Of a stretch of DNA of 64,000 nucleotides, positions 38,601-53,600 are shown piece after piece. The translations under genes and the position numbers were made by a program. The notes beneath the pieces were generated by a model that was given only the letters and a program-made list of their open reading frames with translations, searched no databases and was not told the DNA's origin. Positions within the stretch are counted from its first letter, which is position 1; each line of letters opens with the position of its first letter. The stretch spans positions 10,007,501 through 10,071,500 of the forward strand of contig NC_092024.1 in assembly GCF_042242105.1 (NCBI RefSeq), given 5' to 3'. The DNA comes from Pempheris klunzingeri (Eukaryota; Chordata; Actinopteri; Acropomatiformes; Pempheridae).

Positions 38601-41600
38601 CGTGTTCTGAGCAGAGCTGAGGCAGGGGTGCAGGATTGGGTGGAGACACTTGGGAACTGGAGGCTCCTGTGGACTCCTGCCATGTAAAAGTGTCTAAATG
38701 CAAGGCAGATGTGTGCGGCGGGCCAGGCCGAGGTGCAAGAATTTATCTAGGGCCAGAGAGTGCCTGTGATCTCAGATTTATTGCATTTTTCCAGATTCAT
38801 CCTTTTTACAATGATGGGGGACCTTTTCTACTTGAAGATTTAAGAGGGGGAAGTCTCCAAAAAATTGTTCAAAGGCAGGTTTGGGGGTCTTTTGGGAGAA
38901 GGTGAGCTTAAGCCTCCAACCAACCACCCCTTTTGTTTTTACTCTTTTTTTTTTTTTTTTACATGTATGTGGGCAAGGGGGCTGAGGTAAACCTAATGAA
39001 GGGAGATTGTGGCTATGTCTGGGACAGCAGGAGGAGGGGGGAAAAGTAGAGGGGCCGTGACCAATGGCATTAGTCTCAGTGGGGGTCAGGCTGGCGCCTG
39101 AGGTACCCCTCTGGTGCGACTGTGCAGAGGTGGCACTGGAGCCGAGAAGCTGAGCGTGAGGGAGAGAGCGGCCCGGAGAGAGAGGATGTGTGAAGTTTCT
39201 CTTCCTCCGCTCCCTGTGTAAACATGAAACCAGTAGTCGCTAACTAGAAAGTTATGAGATGTGCATGCTGAGAGGGACAATAAATTAGGGCTTTAAAACT
39301 CTGACACACTTTTCCAAACCGCTGCTACACCGAGCAGCTAGATAACAAAGCGATGGAAAGCAGTCCAAGAGAGATGCTGAGGACTTTTCCATAAAGCATC
39401 CCTCTCTGTTTTCCCTACACCGCCTCTATCTGAACACACATGAGACTTCATCAAAAACAGGTTCCTTGGACAGTTGCTGTCTGCAAATTCTACTCGGTCC
39501 ACGTAATGCACAGTCATCTGAATAAGTGGAACTTTGTTGTCAGTGACTCAGACTCCGACAACCAAAGAAAGCGCAGAGGGTGTGATGATACACATGTATT
39601 TCCTCAGAGAGCCAGTGGAAAGAGACTTGCAAAAGATGAGATTAAAAGCAGGAATTTGTTTTCAATTAGTCATGGCTTGTACTCAACATGAAAAATATAC
39701 TTGTCAGAGTATAGGTAAATTAAAGTTTCCAAAAGCTCGCACTAAAAAAGGAAACAGAAGGGTGGTTGATTAGATGCTGAAACCACCATGGTTTTTAATT
39801 TAACCTTAGAGAAAAGTTCTGCAAAACAGCGTTGCATCTTGAAATAAAGTAGAAAATAGGTGAACGAGATGAAATGAACTCTACGTAACTCACTGAGTCT
39901 GCATATATGAAACAAAAAGCAAACATTTCAGAAGCTAGAGAGGCTTAGAGAGACTTGTCTCAAAACCGGAGCGGTACAAGCGTAGGAAGAGCCTTACAAG
40001 AGAATGGATCACTGGGTTTTTAGGAGGTATCCCCTGTTAGATCTGGGAGAGATCACACAGGCGACTTTAAGAGGCAGAGTGCAGGGCGTTTGGGTTCACC
40101 TGCAGGCCCTGCTGTGAGCTTCTCCACAGGCTGGGTTATGGGGCAGTGCTGCTCAGGGACGCAACTCTCAGTACAAAGTCAATTTCTATTGATTCACTGG
40201 TATACTTTGATCCTCTTGTATGAGGATATGACACAGAATGCATTTTGAGGCTCATGGTGATGACACGGTTCATTTTAATGGTTCATTTCCATATCCGAAA
40301 TCATGTGTCCAACACATGCATCTGCGGTCAGCCTCCCGAGCGTTTACCTGGGTGAGAAATTCACTCATTCGCTGATGAGTCAGAGTTTAAGAGCCTCAGC
40401 CGCTCTTTGATGTGAGAGCTGTTGCTTTGTTTTGCCTTTTGAAGTCATGGAATCATCACGAACGATGATTGCACGCCGCTCCTCCCAAAGCATGGGCAAC
40501 AGCTCGAGGAATTCTGTTTATGAAAGAAAGGTTTACAAGTATTCCACTGGAAAGTTTATGTTCAAGATGTGCGTCCGCAAACCAATGCCATTTTGTAGCC
40601 AGTGGCAACCACAGTGCTTATAAAAGCTTTCAACTACTCTGTGATTCTGACCAAAGCAGTTAAGGCGCAAGTAGTTAAGGTGGGTAAGTTAACTAGAACA
40701 ACATCATGGTACATTTATATTTGTGTGCAATAACAAAAGTCTTTTCAGACATTGTACTGCAAACGTGGACTCCTCACACGTTTACACTCTGCACCGCGAA
40801 CACATGGCTACAATCTCCCTGTGAGATACATCATCCGACTCCTTTATAATGGAGTGAGTCTATTGTTTGTAAGTAATGCAGACAATTAATCCTTTCTTGT
40901 AGTCCAGCCCATGTGTGACAGGGACACGTCCCTCTGGCACCAAGACTTGGAAAAGGATTGCCTAGTGGTTTAAGCTGCTTACCATGAAACTGAATCGAAT
41001 TTTTTTTTTTTTTTATATAGTAACCATTTCTTTAGTAGAAAAAAGTTCTGAAGGTCCAGTTTCCCTTTGGTCCCTTCGGTGGCGGCTAAATTGGCCGACC
41101 GACTAGTTTCTGTTGCCATGTTTACTGTTTATCCAGGCACATCTGTATCAACTGATGTGAGAGTGCGACACTGGCATTCACTCAGATGCAGAGGAAGATT
41201 TGTGTATAATAAAGTTTTGGTAAAGCAGCATACGGATGTCTAATGGCCAACATGGACAATGACTTAAAGGATGAGAGCAGGGAAATGTGTATGCAGCCAC
41301 TTTCATCAGTTAACCAAAGTACTTGTGCGTAAGTTCTCACACTTCCATAAGTAATGAAGGTTGAAAGGGACGTAGATGTGGAGGGATTCTGTGCACCTTT
41401 CTTTGTTGGTAGCTATCACAGCTGTAACGCAAGGGTGGGAAGGAACAGAGCAGGAGAGCACCAGTGTGTGTGGGTCAGAAAGGGGACAAAAGGCAAGATG
41501 ATCAGAGTGTGTCGGGGAAGCTCTGCTCCTGTCCCGGTGGTCCCCAGGCCTGATCCACTGAGGCCGGCCAGTCTTTACAAGGCCTCAGGCAGAGATGTCC

Positions 41601-44600
41601 TGCCAGCTTTATGGCAGCCGAGAGTACATGAGAGCCATGTTAGAGGCAATGTGATCCCTTCTACAGGCCTGTAGACTCCTGTCCTCATGCTGTCATGCAG
41701 CGCACCGTGACGCCCACTACCAGCAAGAACAAAAACACACACGCACACACACGCACGCACTAAGAGGCAGATTCTGCACCACCCAGCTGACTGTCTGACA
41801 TGGCGAAAAACATAATTATACCTTCCTTTTTTTAAAAGGTCCCATGCTGCGGGTGAAAACGGCGCTTTTTTAGCTGTGTAAGCTCGCTCGCACGACTATC
41901 TCCTTGGCTGTAAATCCTCTGTGTTTCATCTTTGAGGACTAAAAATTTTCTTTGGGGTCCTTCACAAATTTACATGAGAAAGGCCAGCTTCTGAGCAGGC
42001 AAACAGAGGGATTATTGTATGATTTAATACACTGTGGTAAAATGTGGTACAATCAGTGACACAATTTTTTGCTGTCTTTTGGTGCTAAAAGGTCACTGCT
42101 GCACTGTTGTGTTCCACCGACTACATATTTGCAACATAGCTAAAAAGGACACTTATTTACATAAATTTGGAATCAAAAAAGTCAAACTACTAAAATGTGG
42201 TACAGTGTTTCCATAATATTTCTGTGTTTCATAAAAACCTTAGCTCGACTCACCAGCAGAGATGAATCCTTCCATCTTCTCCTTGAAGGGCTGGAGGTGT
42301 CCCTCTGCCGAGTTAGCACACACCTTCTGCACGTCCTTCTCTCGAGCTGGTGGAGAGCAGAGAACACAACGGAGGGAAATGATGAATGATAAAACAGGAA
42401 GAAATGCCTCTTAACAAAAGGGACAAATCATAAAAAGGTAGGCCGTTCAGAAAACGAGCAAAGACAATGAAACTAACTAATCACATAAGTGAAGTTAAAA
42501 TCTGAAATCAGTTCATCAAAACGTGGGGAGGACATGCATACATACTTTGTGTTATTTATTCTATTTTGTTCATTTCTTCTCTTTCTGTGAATGTCCTTTC
42601 TTTTTCTTTTTTTTGGTAAAGTGCATTGTGTGATTTCACTCAAAATAAACTTAATGACTGACTAAATATGCCACAATGGAAAGCCACAGACTCCCTTCTC
42701 CTTGTTAAATGAACCGAAGATGACGACAGCGGTGGGGGGCGGTGGGAGGCATAAAGGGGTTTACCACACAGAGTTTCATAGAACTGCATTCAATTTGAAT
42801 TTTTAACACAAAATTCTAGTTTTAATGTCAAGTAGTGCTTGTGATTCAGTCTTTTTTCCTCGTTCAGTCACTTGTTTCAGCTCACACTATTGGCGGAGAG
42901 CATCTCGTGTTTCTGATGTCTTAATATTGCGCATGTGAGTGCAGCAGATGTGTTTGCTGTTTGCGGATGGGCTTTCTGTGCGTTGCCAAATGACCCAGCT
43001 CACACGAGCTCAGAGGAAACAGGCGTGTCTGAGCGCGTTCCAGCCGGACCTTCCCCATTTCCTCTCCACTGTAAGCCTGGGTTACTATACACACACAGAC
43101 GCCTAGTGAAAGAACTTTGGCACATTCCTCCAACCTGTAAGTCATTAATGGTTGCAATAAATACCTCAACTTGCTTATGACTGCATAGCTAAATAGTTCT
43201 GCAACACAACAAAAGCATTAAGAGGTCTGGCCGTCGTCTCACTTCACTGCGTCACTGCTCCTAGAACTGATTTCGGCTCTTGTGTGTTTGCATGCGGAGA
43301 CGCAGCACCTGCAGCTCGGTAAACTCCATTACATCTTTTATTTATTGGCTGTCTTAATAAATCAGACAGGAAACACGACGTCTGAGCATTAAAATTGAGG
43401 AGTAACCGCGCGCAGCCTCGCAGTCTAGATTCCAGGGCACTTTTTAAAGTCGTAGATAGTGAGAGGCAGCAGTTATCAAAATAAAAAACAGAAAATCAGC
43501 GACCATACAAACATGACAACCAAAATATCCTGTTTGGACAAACCACGTTTCCTTACCAGAAATCCCCCAACTCAAAAGGCCCCCATTAAAACAGTGTTCA
43601 AAACAGCAACTCTACAATTTAGAGGAGGCTCACTTCCAAATGTGGTCCAGACAGCAAAGGCCGCAAGGAGGAAGCCCACAAAAACACAGCAGCTGTAAAG
43701 AATAAAAACTAAAAGCTGGAGTTTGAGACATTGTCTTGGAGTGATGATGCATCTTTTAGGGGGGTGCATTCAAGTGAAGGACGCTCCTGAAAATAAATGA
43801 CTGACGCCATGAATCAGGTTAGACAGAAGCCTTTACAACTGAACGACCTTTGCCAGAAATGTTAAAAAAATTAAAAATCTTTACTGGTCACAAATGAAAC
43901 TAAAATGTGTGGCACAGCCAATGCTGATACGTCGCTCTTTGTCCCGCAAGCTTTGATGGGACAAACCGAGAGAAATCAGATTCAGCAAAAGAGAGAGTTG
44001 TGATAATGATAATAATGTGCGTTTATCTCATTTTGAGTATTTATTTTAAATGTTTGTATTCAAGTAATCGTACATAATTTCTGCTCTGATGAGCTGAATG
44101 AATATGAAGTAAATAAAATTATGAGAAACTTTTTTTTTTTTTTTTTCTTTGTTCATGTGGGCCTCCATGTCATTACTTTGTTTTACTCTTGTCTTTTATT
44201 TGATGGTTTTCTTCAAATTTGGTGTGTGATTTTATTTTAAATGACATTTAATTCCCAGAAAGCACTTAACAACAAAACAAGCACGAGCCCATCGATTGAC
44301 AGTGTAATTAAATTTTTTTATGTCTTGAATTAACATTATGACCAACTATAGTTTTGGATATATGCACAGATAAATATTTAGACTCATGGATATAGAGTAA
44401 ATAGTTGCATTATGAATCGCTATATAATCATTGACTTGGTATAACAATGACATTGTTTTATGTGAAATAATCTCACACACACAAAGCCGTAGTTTTTATC
44501 TTAATTCTGATAATTAAGTTAGAGATCAGGGACATTTATATTTTGGCTAATCAAGTCTAAATTAAGCATATCTTGAATTCCTATTTTGATTTAACATGTA

Positions 44601-47600
44601 ATCATACAGTATGAACTGGCCATTCTGACACATAGATACCAAACCAATCACTATACAATATGTCCCAATCAAATGATAGATTGCTTCTGTTAATTTAACG
44701 TGCTAAAAATGTATATTCATGTAGACACCTGGTACCTAATAATGCATATTGTATCACCCCTACTAGTAACTGTGATAATAGTTTGTCCTCTCCATTTGTG
44801 TACAAAGTGGATTTTCCAATTTACAGTAACAACTATGCTACAGTGTCGCCCTGTGTCGTGTCCAATTGTTTCCAATCAGGCTCTATATGTCCAGTCATGT
44901 ATCCACAAAGGACTGGTTTCCCACCACAGGCAGGCGTGATCCGGACGAGAGCCACAGCACCGATCTTTAAAACCCTTCCTCCGTTACCACAATGGGACAG
45001 ATAAGATTACAGCCGGCGGATCGTGAAACAGGGGTGCAAATGTATTCTCCATCAAGGTGTTATTCAAATCACTGAACAGAGGTGTTTCTGTGGACTGTGT
45101 TAAACCAGCAGAAAACCAGAAGAAAATTTTCCTGTGCTAGATTTGAGCTTCCATGTGCAAACACATCCAACTAGAGCCTCAGGTACAGACTGCCGCAGTG
45201 TGGGCTTAAACGGGCTCAGCTCATATCCCAGAGCGCTCGAGCCACACTTCCAACCACACAGAGGAATCATTGCCCAATCCATCGCATCCGAATAGGAGAG
45301 AAGCTATTGTGTAATATGAGGTAACATGACAACAAGCTGTGGGTAAAGGGGTGCAGCAGCGGAGTAAACGGGAAGAAAAACAAACCAGAGAGCCAGACTT
45401 CTGCTCCAGGATTTACCCCGTGTGGTTTGTCCAAATGGGTGACTTTGATGTCAATATGTACTTATGATTTTACCACAATGAGCAAGAGCCCCCACTGCAG
45501 CTACCAGGAAATCACGGCACACCGAGACAATGCACAACTGTGCGAATGGATTAGAGAAAATGCTCAAACAGTGGAGCCTGCGGAAGACCACAAGATGAGG
45601 GAGCTAGCTGTCTGATGAGTGTTTCTGTCTGTGAATTGTGGCCTTAACGCCCCAATACCTCCTGTCTCTGTAGCTCTGGATCCTTATTAAAAGTTAACAC
45701 AGGGTGTGTTAAGTTCTAATGATGATACAGGTTCAAATTCATTTCATATACCATTTTTCTCAGTTGTGCTAATACGTAGAAGTGAATCGGATCAGGCATG
45801 TAGAATCAGATGGTGAACCTCTTAAGGCCTGCTGTAAAAGCATTTTTGGAGGTACTTTTTTACCTTTGATCAGAGGTTAAACCAGTACAGTGCTCCCGCC
45901 GTGGCATATTCTAGTTATTTATACCTGGAAAAGTGAATTCTCTCACTGATCCCCAATTATCTCAGAACCGAGAAGACTGTCAGACTTCCAGCTCCCCTTT
46001 CTATGGGATGAATCCTATTATTCCCACTCGGTGAGGTCAGCCAGGAGACTGCCTCAGGAGGGAAAGGTAAGACAATCGCTCCCCTCTCCCCACTCTTCAT
46101 AAATCAACTCGTATCCATCAAACTATGACCCTTCTCCTTAGGTTTTTGCTGGAGAATATCGTGCTGACAGGTAGAAATGTCAGGCAGGGCTTAGAATATG
46201 AGGGGGAGCATTAACCCTTGTTAAAGTTTGGATGCAGGGAGCATCAAAATCACTTTGCGGCTGCCTCATGAGAGAATGGTTAATGCCACGATTAACTGCT
46301 GCTAGATTTTTATCTATAAATGTCTTTTAGAGCTCAATATGTGGATAGTCTATATCATGTTGCAGTGTTACAAAAGAATAGTGCTGATCAACCTTTTTGT
46401 AAAAAAACGCAAAAATCTGGACAGATTTGATTCACAGTTCAGATTCACTCAGACTTGAATCATCAGTCAATGACAAATACCCAGACTTTTAGCATTACTT
46501 TTGCCCTGTTTGCGCCGACTGTACCTCAGCACACCGACTTCACACAAGCCGTTCCGAGCGGAGCCTCTGTCGTAAAACAGAGCTCAGGCTAAAGGCCCTG
46601 TCTGAACCTGACATTAAAGGCCATTTAAAATCAGGACACTGTCTGATTTGCTACAGTGATGAATGCCTAACCCGGGCCAGGCCTTCTGTGAAACACTAAA
46701 CTCCCATGAGCAGCAAATGAGCTCTGACTGTTTCTTTTTATTTGATCCTATTTCATTCGGTAGCGTCCCTGCCTCTGTGTCCAGTCCAATTACGCAGAAG
46801 TTAAAGGGATCTTTTGGATGCTGGTTTGCACAGCACAACTGCACAACTGTGCATGATTTGAGACAGAATTGAAGATATTTGTCTTTACGGGAGTCCTACA
46901 GTAGGTTTAGGTCCTCGTGGCCTCTCACTCATCCCTCTCCCCCTGAGAGGAGCACAGAGGGAGGTCATCACCCTCTTTCCAAACAGGAAGCCCCATCAAA
47001 AGAGGATCATGTTTCTGCACAAGCCAGTGAAGGAGAGGGCAGCCGAGGAGGATGGGGACCCGCTCCTGAGCATCTCTGACGATTAGACACCTCACACACA
47101 CGTTTGTGCCTGCAAACACACTGCTGTGTTAACTTGAATACCGTATGCTGAGATTTGTATGACTGAGAATTGAGAATGAGAAAAGAGAAATTCTGTCTGA
47201 GGAGGAGGTTAAGCTAGGATGAATTTCTAACTGCCAGCACCAAGTCCTCTGACCTTTGACCCAAGCCTGGAGGGCAAGACACTGCAGTCGCCACCTCAGG
47301 ATCAGGTGAGGGGCAGGCAGCCTTGCTTGTCTAAGTCAAACAGGGCGAGTAAACTGAAGTGTGACTCAGCGTTAGCCTCTCGGTGTCAAGACACAATTCA
47401 CAATGTGGATGAAAGTGATCTGTGTTGGCTTTATAATTAAGACCACTTGCTTTCTTTAGGCTGGTTTATAATAGCCAGGCATAAATATTTATTCCTGGCG
47501 GCTGGAGAGGATAAAAAAAAGGTGGGAGTCAGAGGTGGAGCTCACCAAGCACCCAGAATCCAATGCTTGCCCTGTGATGCTAATACCCCTGAGGACTACC

Positions 47601-50600
47601 GTGCCAGACTGCGCTGCAGCAGAGATCAAATACGAGGGCCCTTATGTTGCATTTATTGTCTTCAGGTCTTCCATTTTTCCTAATAAATGAGTGACAGCTT
47701 GAGGTGGGTCTGGGTGCTTTAGTAGGCTCTTTGTATTTTTCCCCCGGGTCAGAGAGGAGAGGGCTTTAACAGCAATCTAAAAAAACGTCGCGGAGAGCTG
47801 CAGAGCATATCTAATTGCTTTCATATGCCGTATTATTGGTTGATTTAAATAACCACAGACACCAGGGGCACTGGGGGGCATCGCCTTTAACCTCCACATG
47901 GCCCTGGCCAAGACTGACTGACTGGCTGGCTGGCTGGGCTATGGAGCGGCTCGGCGCCCACAACGCTTTGAGCACGGAGCGCCAAAATCATGTCTGCTCA
48001 TTTATCTGCCAATTATCACTCTGATGCTTCCTCACCGAGCTGGAACTTGCTTTCGGGGATTGTACTCCTGCTTTTGAGTGCTCTAGAACCGAGAAACTTA
48101 GATGCACATTTGAATAGCTGCTCCGTCGTCGAAACACGAGTGGTTGTGATGTTATGATGACACGGCTGTTAGGATGCAATGTCTGGAAACTGGGAAAAGC
48201 TGCCTCAGGCCATCCGAGGTCCCGAGCAGACCCACAAACCCCCTCCGCACAGGGCAGGAAGAGTACATGACATGTGCATTTACATTTAAACTGCTCTAAT
48301 TAAAAGATGGTGGTGTGTACAATTACACTGACCCACTTACAAAAATGAACTAAGCAAGAAAACGCAATGTGGTCTGCAGTTTAAGCCACAGCGAAAAAGA
48401 ATGTAGTACGCGACGTGTCCTACCAGTGAGATCTTTCTTCAGCTTCCTGATGTCCTTGGTGAGGTCATCAAACTTCACCTGAGCAGCCTGGAAGAAATCC
48501 TGAGGCTCCGGCAGAGGGAACACACTCTTTTCTGTGCCGGCATGCTGGAGCAGTGGAGCACACGTAAAAGTGTATGAGTGCTGAGTGACAGATGTTTTAA
48601 GGGTGTAAAGTTTTGTGAACTTTGATTGACAGCACCTTACCTTGTCAAAATTACGCAGGTAGTATAAAACAACATAATCCACCAGATTCATATGATTGTC
48701 CTGAGGAAGAAAAGACTGATGTTTAAGATCAGTGTGTATATGTATTGATATATCACTGTGAGTTCACTTTGTGGGCCTACTTAGCTAATATTAACCAGCA
48801 CCTTGGGAAGATTGTGAGTGTAAAGTTAGAAGTCGTGTGTTACCCTGCTCTTAACGTCCTTCAGTTTGGGGAGGATCTCCAGTCCAAAGCCATCTGCCTG
48901 ACCTCTTGTCCTGTTTCCTCCGTTCATATAGTTCCCAAAGGCCAGAACAAGACCTAATACATCACGCAAACTATCACACTCTAACAGCGCCTGACATGGA
49001 TACACACACAAACACACACACACACAGACAAACACAGCCTTTGGGTTAGTAAACTGTCACGTGGCTTAATGACGATTTTCTGATGCAACGTTTGTTGCCG
49101 TGACGTTCTTACTTTGCAGACATTCGAGATGATCTCCACCTTGCGACGGAGGGAGGAGATGGTATCGAGGAAGACCGACTGGAAGATGATGCAGTGGGCT
49201 CGGCCAGCGAAGTCAGGAATCTGGGAGAGCTCATAGAGAAACCTGGAAAACAAAAGGGGAGGAGGAGGAGGAGGAGGAGGAGGTGGTGGTGGAGGAGAAT
49301 GGGGTGTGATGTGTTATGACAGAATTAAACAAAACGTCTAACAGGATGAACTATTTTGGGTCCTTGGCAGGCCGCGCTTCCCCACGCAGGCCGGCTGAGT
49401 CAATGTTGCTGTTCACAGGCAGGCAGCTGATAGGCATGAGCGGAGCTGCTCGGCTGGGTTTGAAAGGTCCACGGGGTCGGGTGGAGGGAGAGCGGCGAGC
49501 GGCGCACAGAGGCTGATCAAAGGTAGCTCTGGCCTGATGCGGGACGACTTATGTAAACAGTGCCGTGTCAGAGGGGAGCGGAGAGGTAACATCCTGTGTG
49601 ATTAGACCCTGCTGATGGAGGTAGACACTGAGTAGGGATGACTCAGGCAGCCGTAGTGACAGCTCTGGTCAAACATGGAAATATGAAGGCCAGGCTGAGT
49701 GGCACCGCTGGGCCCAGGCCTCGTTAACTGGCCCGGAGTACTTAACCCTGACAGGAACTGCTGAACTACTGAACCAAAGTCCATTAATGCACATGTTTGC
49801 ACACATACAAAGTTGTAGAGGACTGTACTGAGAAATTAAGACTTTGAGGGAGAATAGACAAATGACGCCCCACTGTGTTGGCCATGTTTTCCAACAAGCC
49901 ATGTTTATGGTTTGACTTGTCTGACCTGTAATTAAATAAGTCCATTATCCTATAAGTTCAAATCAACTAACAAATAATTAATACTAGAATTATTTCATGT
50001 TGCTTTTCATTAATTGTGTCCTGTGAACTCCCAGAAACCCATGCAAATTAATTTTGATTTAGCTAAAATTATGGGTGGAATATCAGGCAACTAAATACTG
50101 ATAGCACTAAATTCTTGAGCTAATACTGATACCTGAGCTCACCTTAATCCCTCTGATAATTACGCGCAAGTTTATAATGATTTATCGATTGATCGTATCA
50201 TTTCCGTCGAGGGGATTCTTACTGTTCAGGTTTGTCCAGCAGTTTGACCTCATCCTCTTTAGATTTCTCATAATGTCTCGTTATCTTCTCCATCTCATCA
50301 CTGGTGGCCCTCTATAAAGACACAAAACATAAAAAATAACAGGCAAACATGTTCAGTAAGAGAATGACACACATTAGTGCACAGTAACAAGAACTGTTTG
50401 CACTGATATTATGCCACATACTACAGTAAAACCAATTTTAACAACAAAAATAACATGGTTTTCTCGATTGGCTTTAAAGCTCTCAGATGCCTTCGCAGCC
50501 TTGTCTTTCTCTGTATTTTTATTACCTTGTACAGACTGATCCTTCATACTCACATTTTCATATAAAGCCTCAATCGTCTCCAAGTCCACTACAGAGTTGT

Positions 50601-53600
50601 CCACAGTAAGAACCGCTGGAACAGTAAAGATATTTATTATGAGCAGTCAGTCTTATAAATGGATAAGATCTTGGCCAAAGCACGTTGCCTTTTAAGAGCT
50701 TGAAGAGCAAACTTGTGTTTCCGAGTAGGGACACAAACTCATGACATTTATCAAACTTTGGTTAATAAACTATATGTGGCAAACTATAAGTCAGCTATTC
50801 TATATGTTGTAGGAGAATAAGAAACTAATTTCAAAACCAGAAAAAAAGTGCGATATTTGACCAAAAGCAGGGTGCACACCTGCACAAACAAACCAAAACG
50901 TTCACTTCAATTCATTCAAGTACCATGTAGTTGAATTATACACCTTATGTGGGATGGTAGTTTGAGGTGGTAAAGCTGAGAGTGTTTCCTGTGAGGGCAG
51001 ATATATGTGGGGCAGACTGGGTCTGAGATCACAGATGCTAAGAAAATACAGTCACGTCCTTCTTCAGGAGAAAGCAGACTGGGGGAGGAAGACTGAGGTG
51101 AGGATGCAGGAGGAGTTAAGAGGAAGAGGGACATGATAGAGAGAGAAAAGGGTAAATAAAGGCTGGCGGATGTCATGGTTTAGACACCAAAGGACTGAGA
51201 AATGTTATGAAAAAAAAAAAAAGAGTGAAATCTCTTGACCTCCTTCGTTTGTTTAGCTTGACTCACACAGTGAAAATGAAACTATGCGGGGAAGGCAGAA
51301 TGTAGCAGGACGGCACAAAAAGAGAAAGTCACTCCTGTTTTGTGTCTGAAAGGTGTCACAGGTTTATGGCCCAGTGAGGGAGGAGGGGAGGAGGATGGGA
51401 GGGATGGCTCCGGTGCTGCTGGTTGTCTGGCTGGTGTCAGCTGAGGAGGGCCTGCGAACCACCTACTGCTCCCAAATCAGTCACTCAGTGTGGCAAATAA
51501 TCACTGTCACCGAGACCAGGAACCCTTCAGGAAGAACTGATGCACCAAACCACTTTCTGATTATGGTTCATATTGTGATTTTAGCTACAAGTGTCCAAAA
51601 CTAAAAGTTGGCACGAAATCCAAAAACAAAACTAACCCTAACCCTGCAAAATCTAGTTTAAGTTTGACATCATTAGCTCGCATTTTATCAGCCTCTTAAC
51701 ATGTACACACTGTTTTTATTTTGTGCTGCTGCATGTGTATGGGCGAGGACTCCCTTGTGAATGAGATTTTAAATCTTAATAGGACATATCCTTGTTAAAT
51801 AAAGGTTAATAAGTGAAACTGCGTAGGTTTTGATAAATAACAGCCACTGTAGCCACAATGACAGCAAACGGTAAAATATATCTTAACGGTAGGACAGTGT
51901 CGGATACACAGCAAAATCTATTAAAAGTAGCAAACGTAACTTTAGTCAGCATAAATTACAGTTCATATGAGACCAAGTAAGACCTTCCGGCAGTAAAGCC
52001 CCCTGTTGAACTGAGAAAGCATGTATTTTATTTCTTATGAATTATGAATTAAATACTTATTTGTAAGAGGAAGACTGTGTTTTCATGTTAAAAATTAAAA
52101 ATCAAAAATTAAATAACTCTATTCTTGTCAACTTAAATTAGAATTAAAATCCTAATTGTGTGAATTTTGCACTGTAATTATTTAGATAAAATTCATGCAT
52201 GGTGCTTTAAACACTCAAAAAAAAAAGGTAGAAAACCATGTTTATTGCAATGTAAGAAGTAAGAAGTCTGGTATTGGTACCATGTATCATGTATTGTACT
52301 AGCACAACAACACAGACCACAGGTCTTTTCAATCACACTCTGCTTCCAGCTAACAAGGTAATACTTTGCATTCTGGTTCCCAGCTGTTCCTGTTGCAGAA
52401 AAGCTGTCAATGTGGTCCCAATGTCTGGATCAGAGAGAACGCTGGAGGTCCATTTCCTACATCTTATTAGAGTGGATTATTCAGTCCTTCAGCCATGCAG
52501 CCGTCAATCACACACCAAAGGGGGGCCTGCTCCAGTGTGCTCAGGAGCACTCTGATCCGAGGGGAGCCGGATATCTCTCCACACCGACAGATCAAAGCCT
52601 GCCTGCCAACCGCCTCACACCCTCTCCTTCCACTTTTCACTCATCAGCTTTGGTGTGGAAGGGCATGTGTGGTGTGTGAGCATGTGTATGTGTGTACGTG
52701 TGGTGAGGTGGTGTGTGTGTGGGGGGGAGAGCCTCCCTTTGCCCTTGAACCATGGTGGCCCTTGAGGTCCCCCAGTCACTCCGACGGGTGCAGTTGACCC
52801 CCTCTCTCCCTGAACCAGAGCGCTACCTTCTCTACTCCCCTCCCTCCCTCCCTAGTAGCTCTAATTGCATTACATGTCCCATGTCCTTTTAATTTGGCAA
52901 CAAAGGGGAGGCAAGCAGGCGAGGCCAGGGACTAGGGCCCTTAGAAGTGCTTGTTAGGGCGCTGTCCTTCATTGTCAGATTCAAATTGTTAATTTCACAT
53001 ATACCTCCCATTAAGGCACAAGGAAGCAGCCTCATGCTGGGTGTGAGCTGGTGTTTTTTTTTTAACCAAAGTGACACTAGAGGAAAGGATTGAAGGGAAA
53101 GGGGAAAAAACTCTAAACAAAATGTGCGTCCTGGTGCTGTTTGGCTGGTGTTTGAGGTGGTTTTATGTGGTAGCGCAGTGTCTGCTAACTGTGGAAGGTG
53201 GTTTTGTACATGCTTAGATCATTAGTGGGGTGTCAGTCCCATTAGGCTTGTGGAAACCGTCACTGGCTACAATAAACAGATCTGCTGGCCGCATGCTCAG
53301 ACTAGCAGGCGGCAGGCATTCTCCGCCACAGTCCCAGGACAGGACCAATTCCTGGCCCATCTACGCTGTCCCCATCGCGCACATTAAGTGTTTATGCACG
53401 CAAACAGCCACTGCTGCATGCCTGCATTTTTCCACAGCCAAGCATGCAATCAGTCCACACAGATCTTCAAATGAAGGAGATGGCAATTTGATTTTAAGTA
53501 CTCCAAGCAGCCTGACAGAAAAACTGAAAGGCTGCTTTCATTCCAGTGTTTCCATCTCACATTTTGACAAATTGAAGCATTTTCTTTCCCAACGTGGTGA

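Larger units (their letters stand above)
32226..42253. other. fmn1 introns in the 32.4-42.2 kb part
   Basis: Introns 32418-33932, 34083-38142 and 38195-42253. They contain microsatellites, a dispersed-repeat fragment near 36212, and C or A homopolymers (33247-33258, 33693-33708). I see no nested gene. Confidence 0.8.

Noticed and set aside
51632..51648. Telomere-like ctaaccctaaccc
   Set aside because: Only two units; too short to mean a fusion or interstitial telomere.
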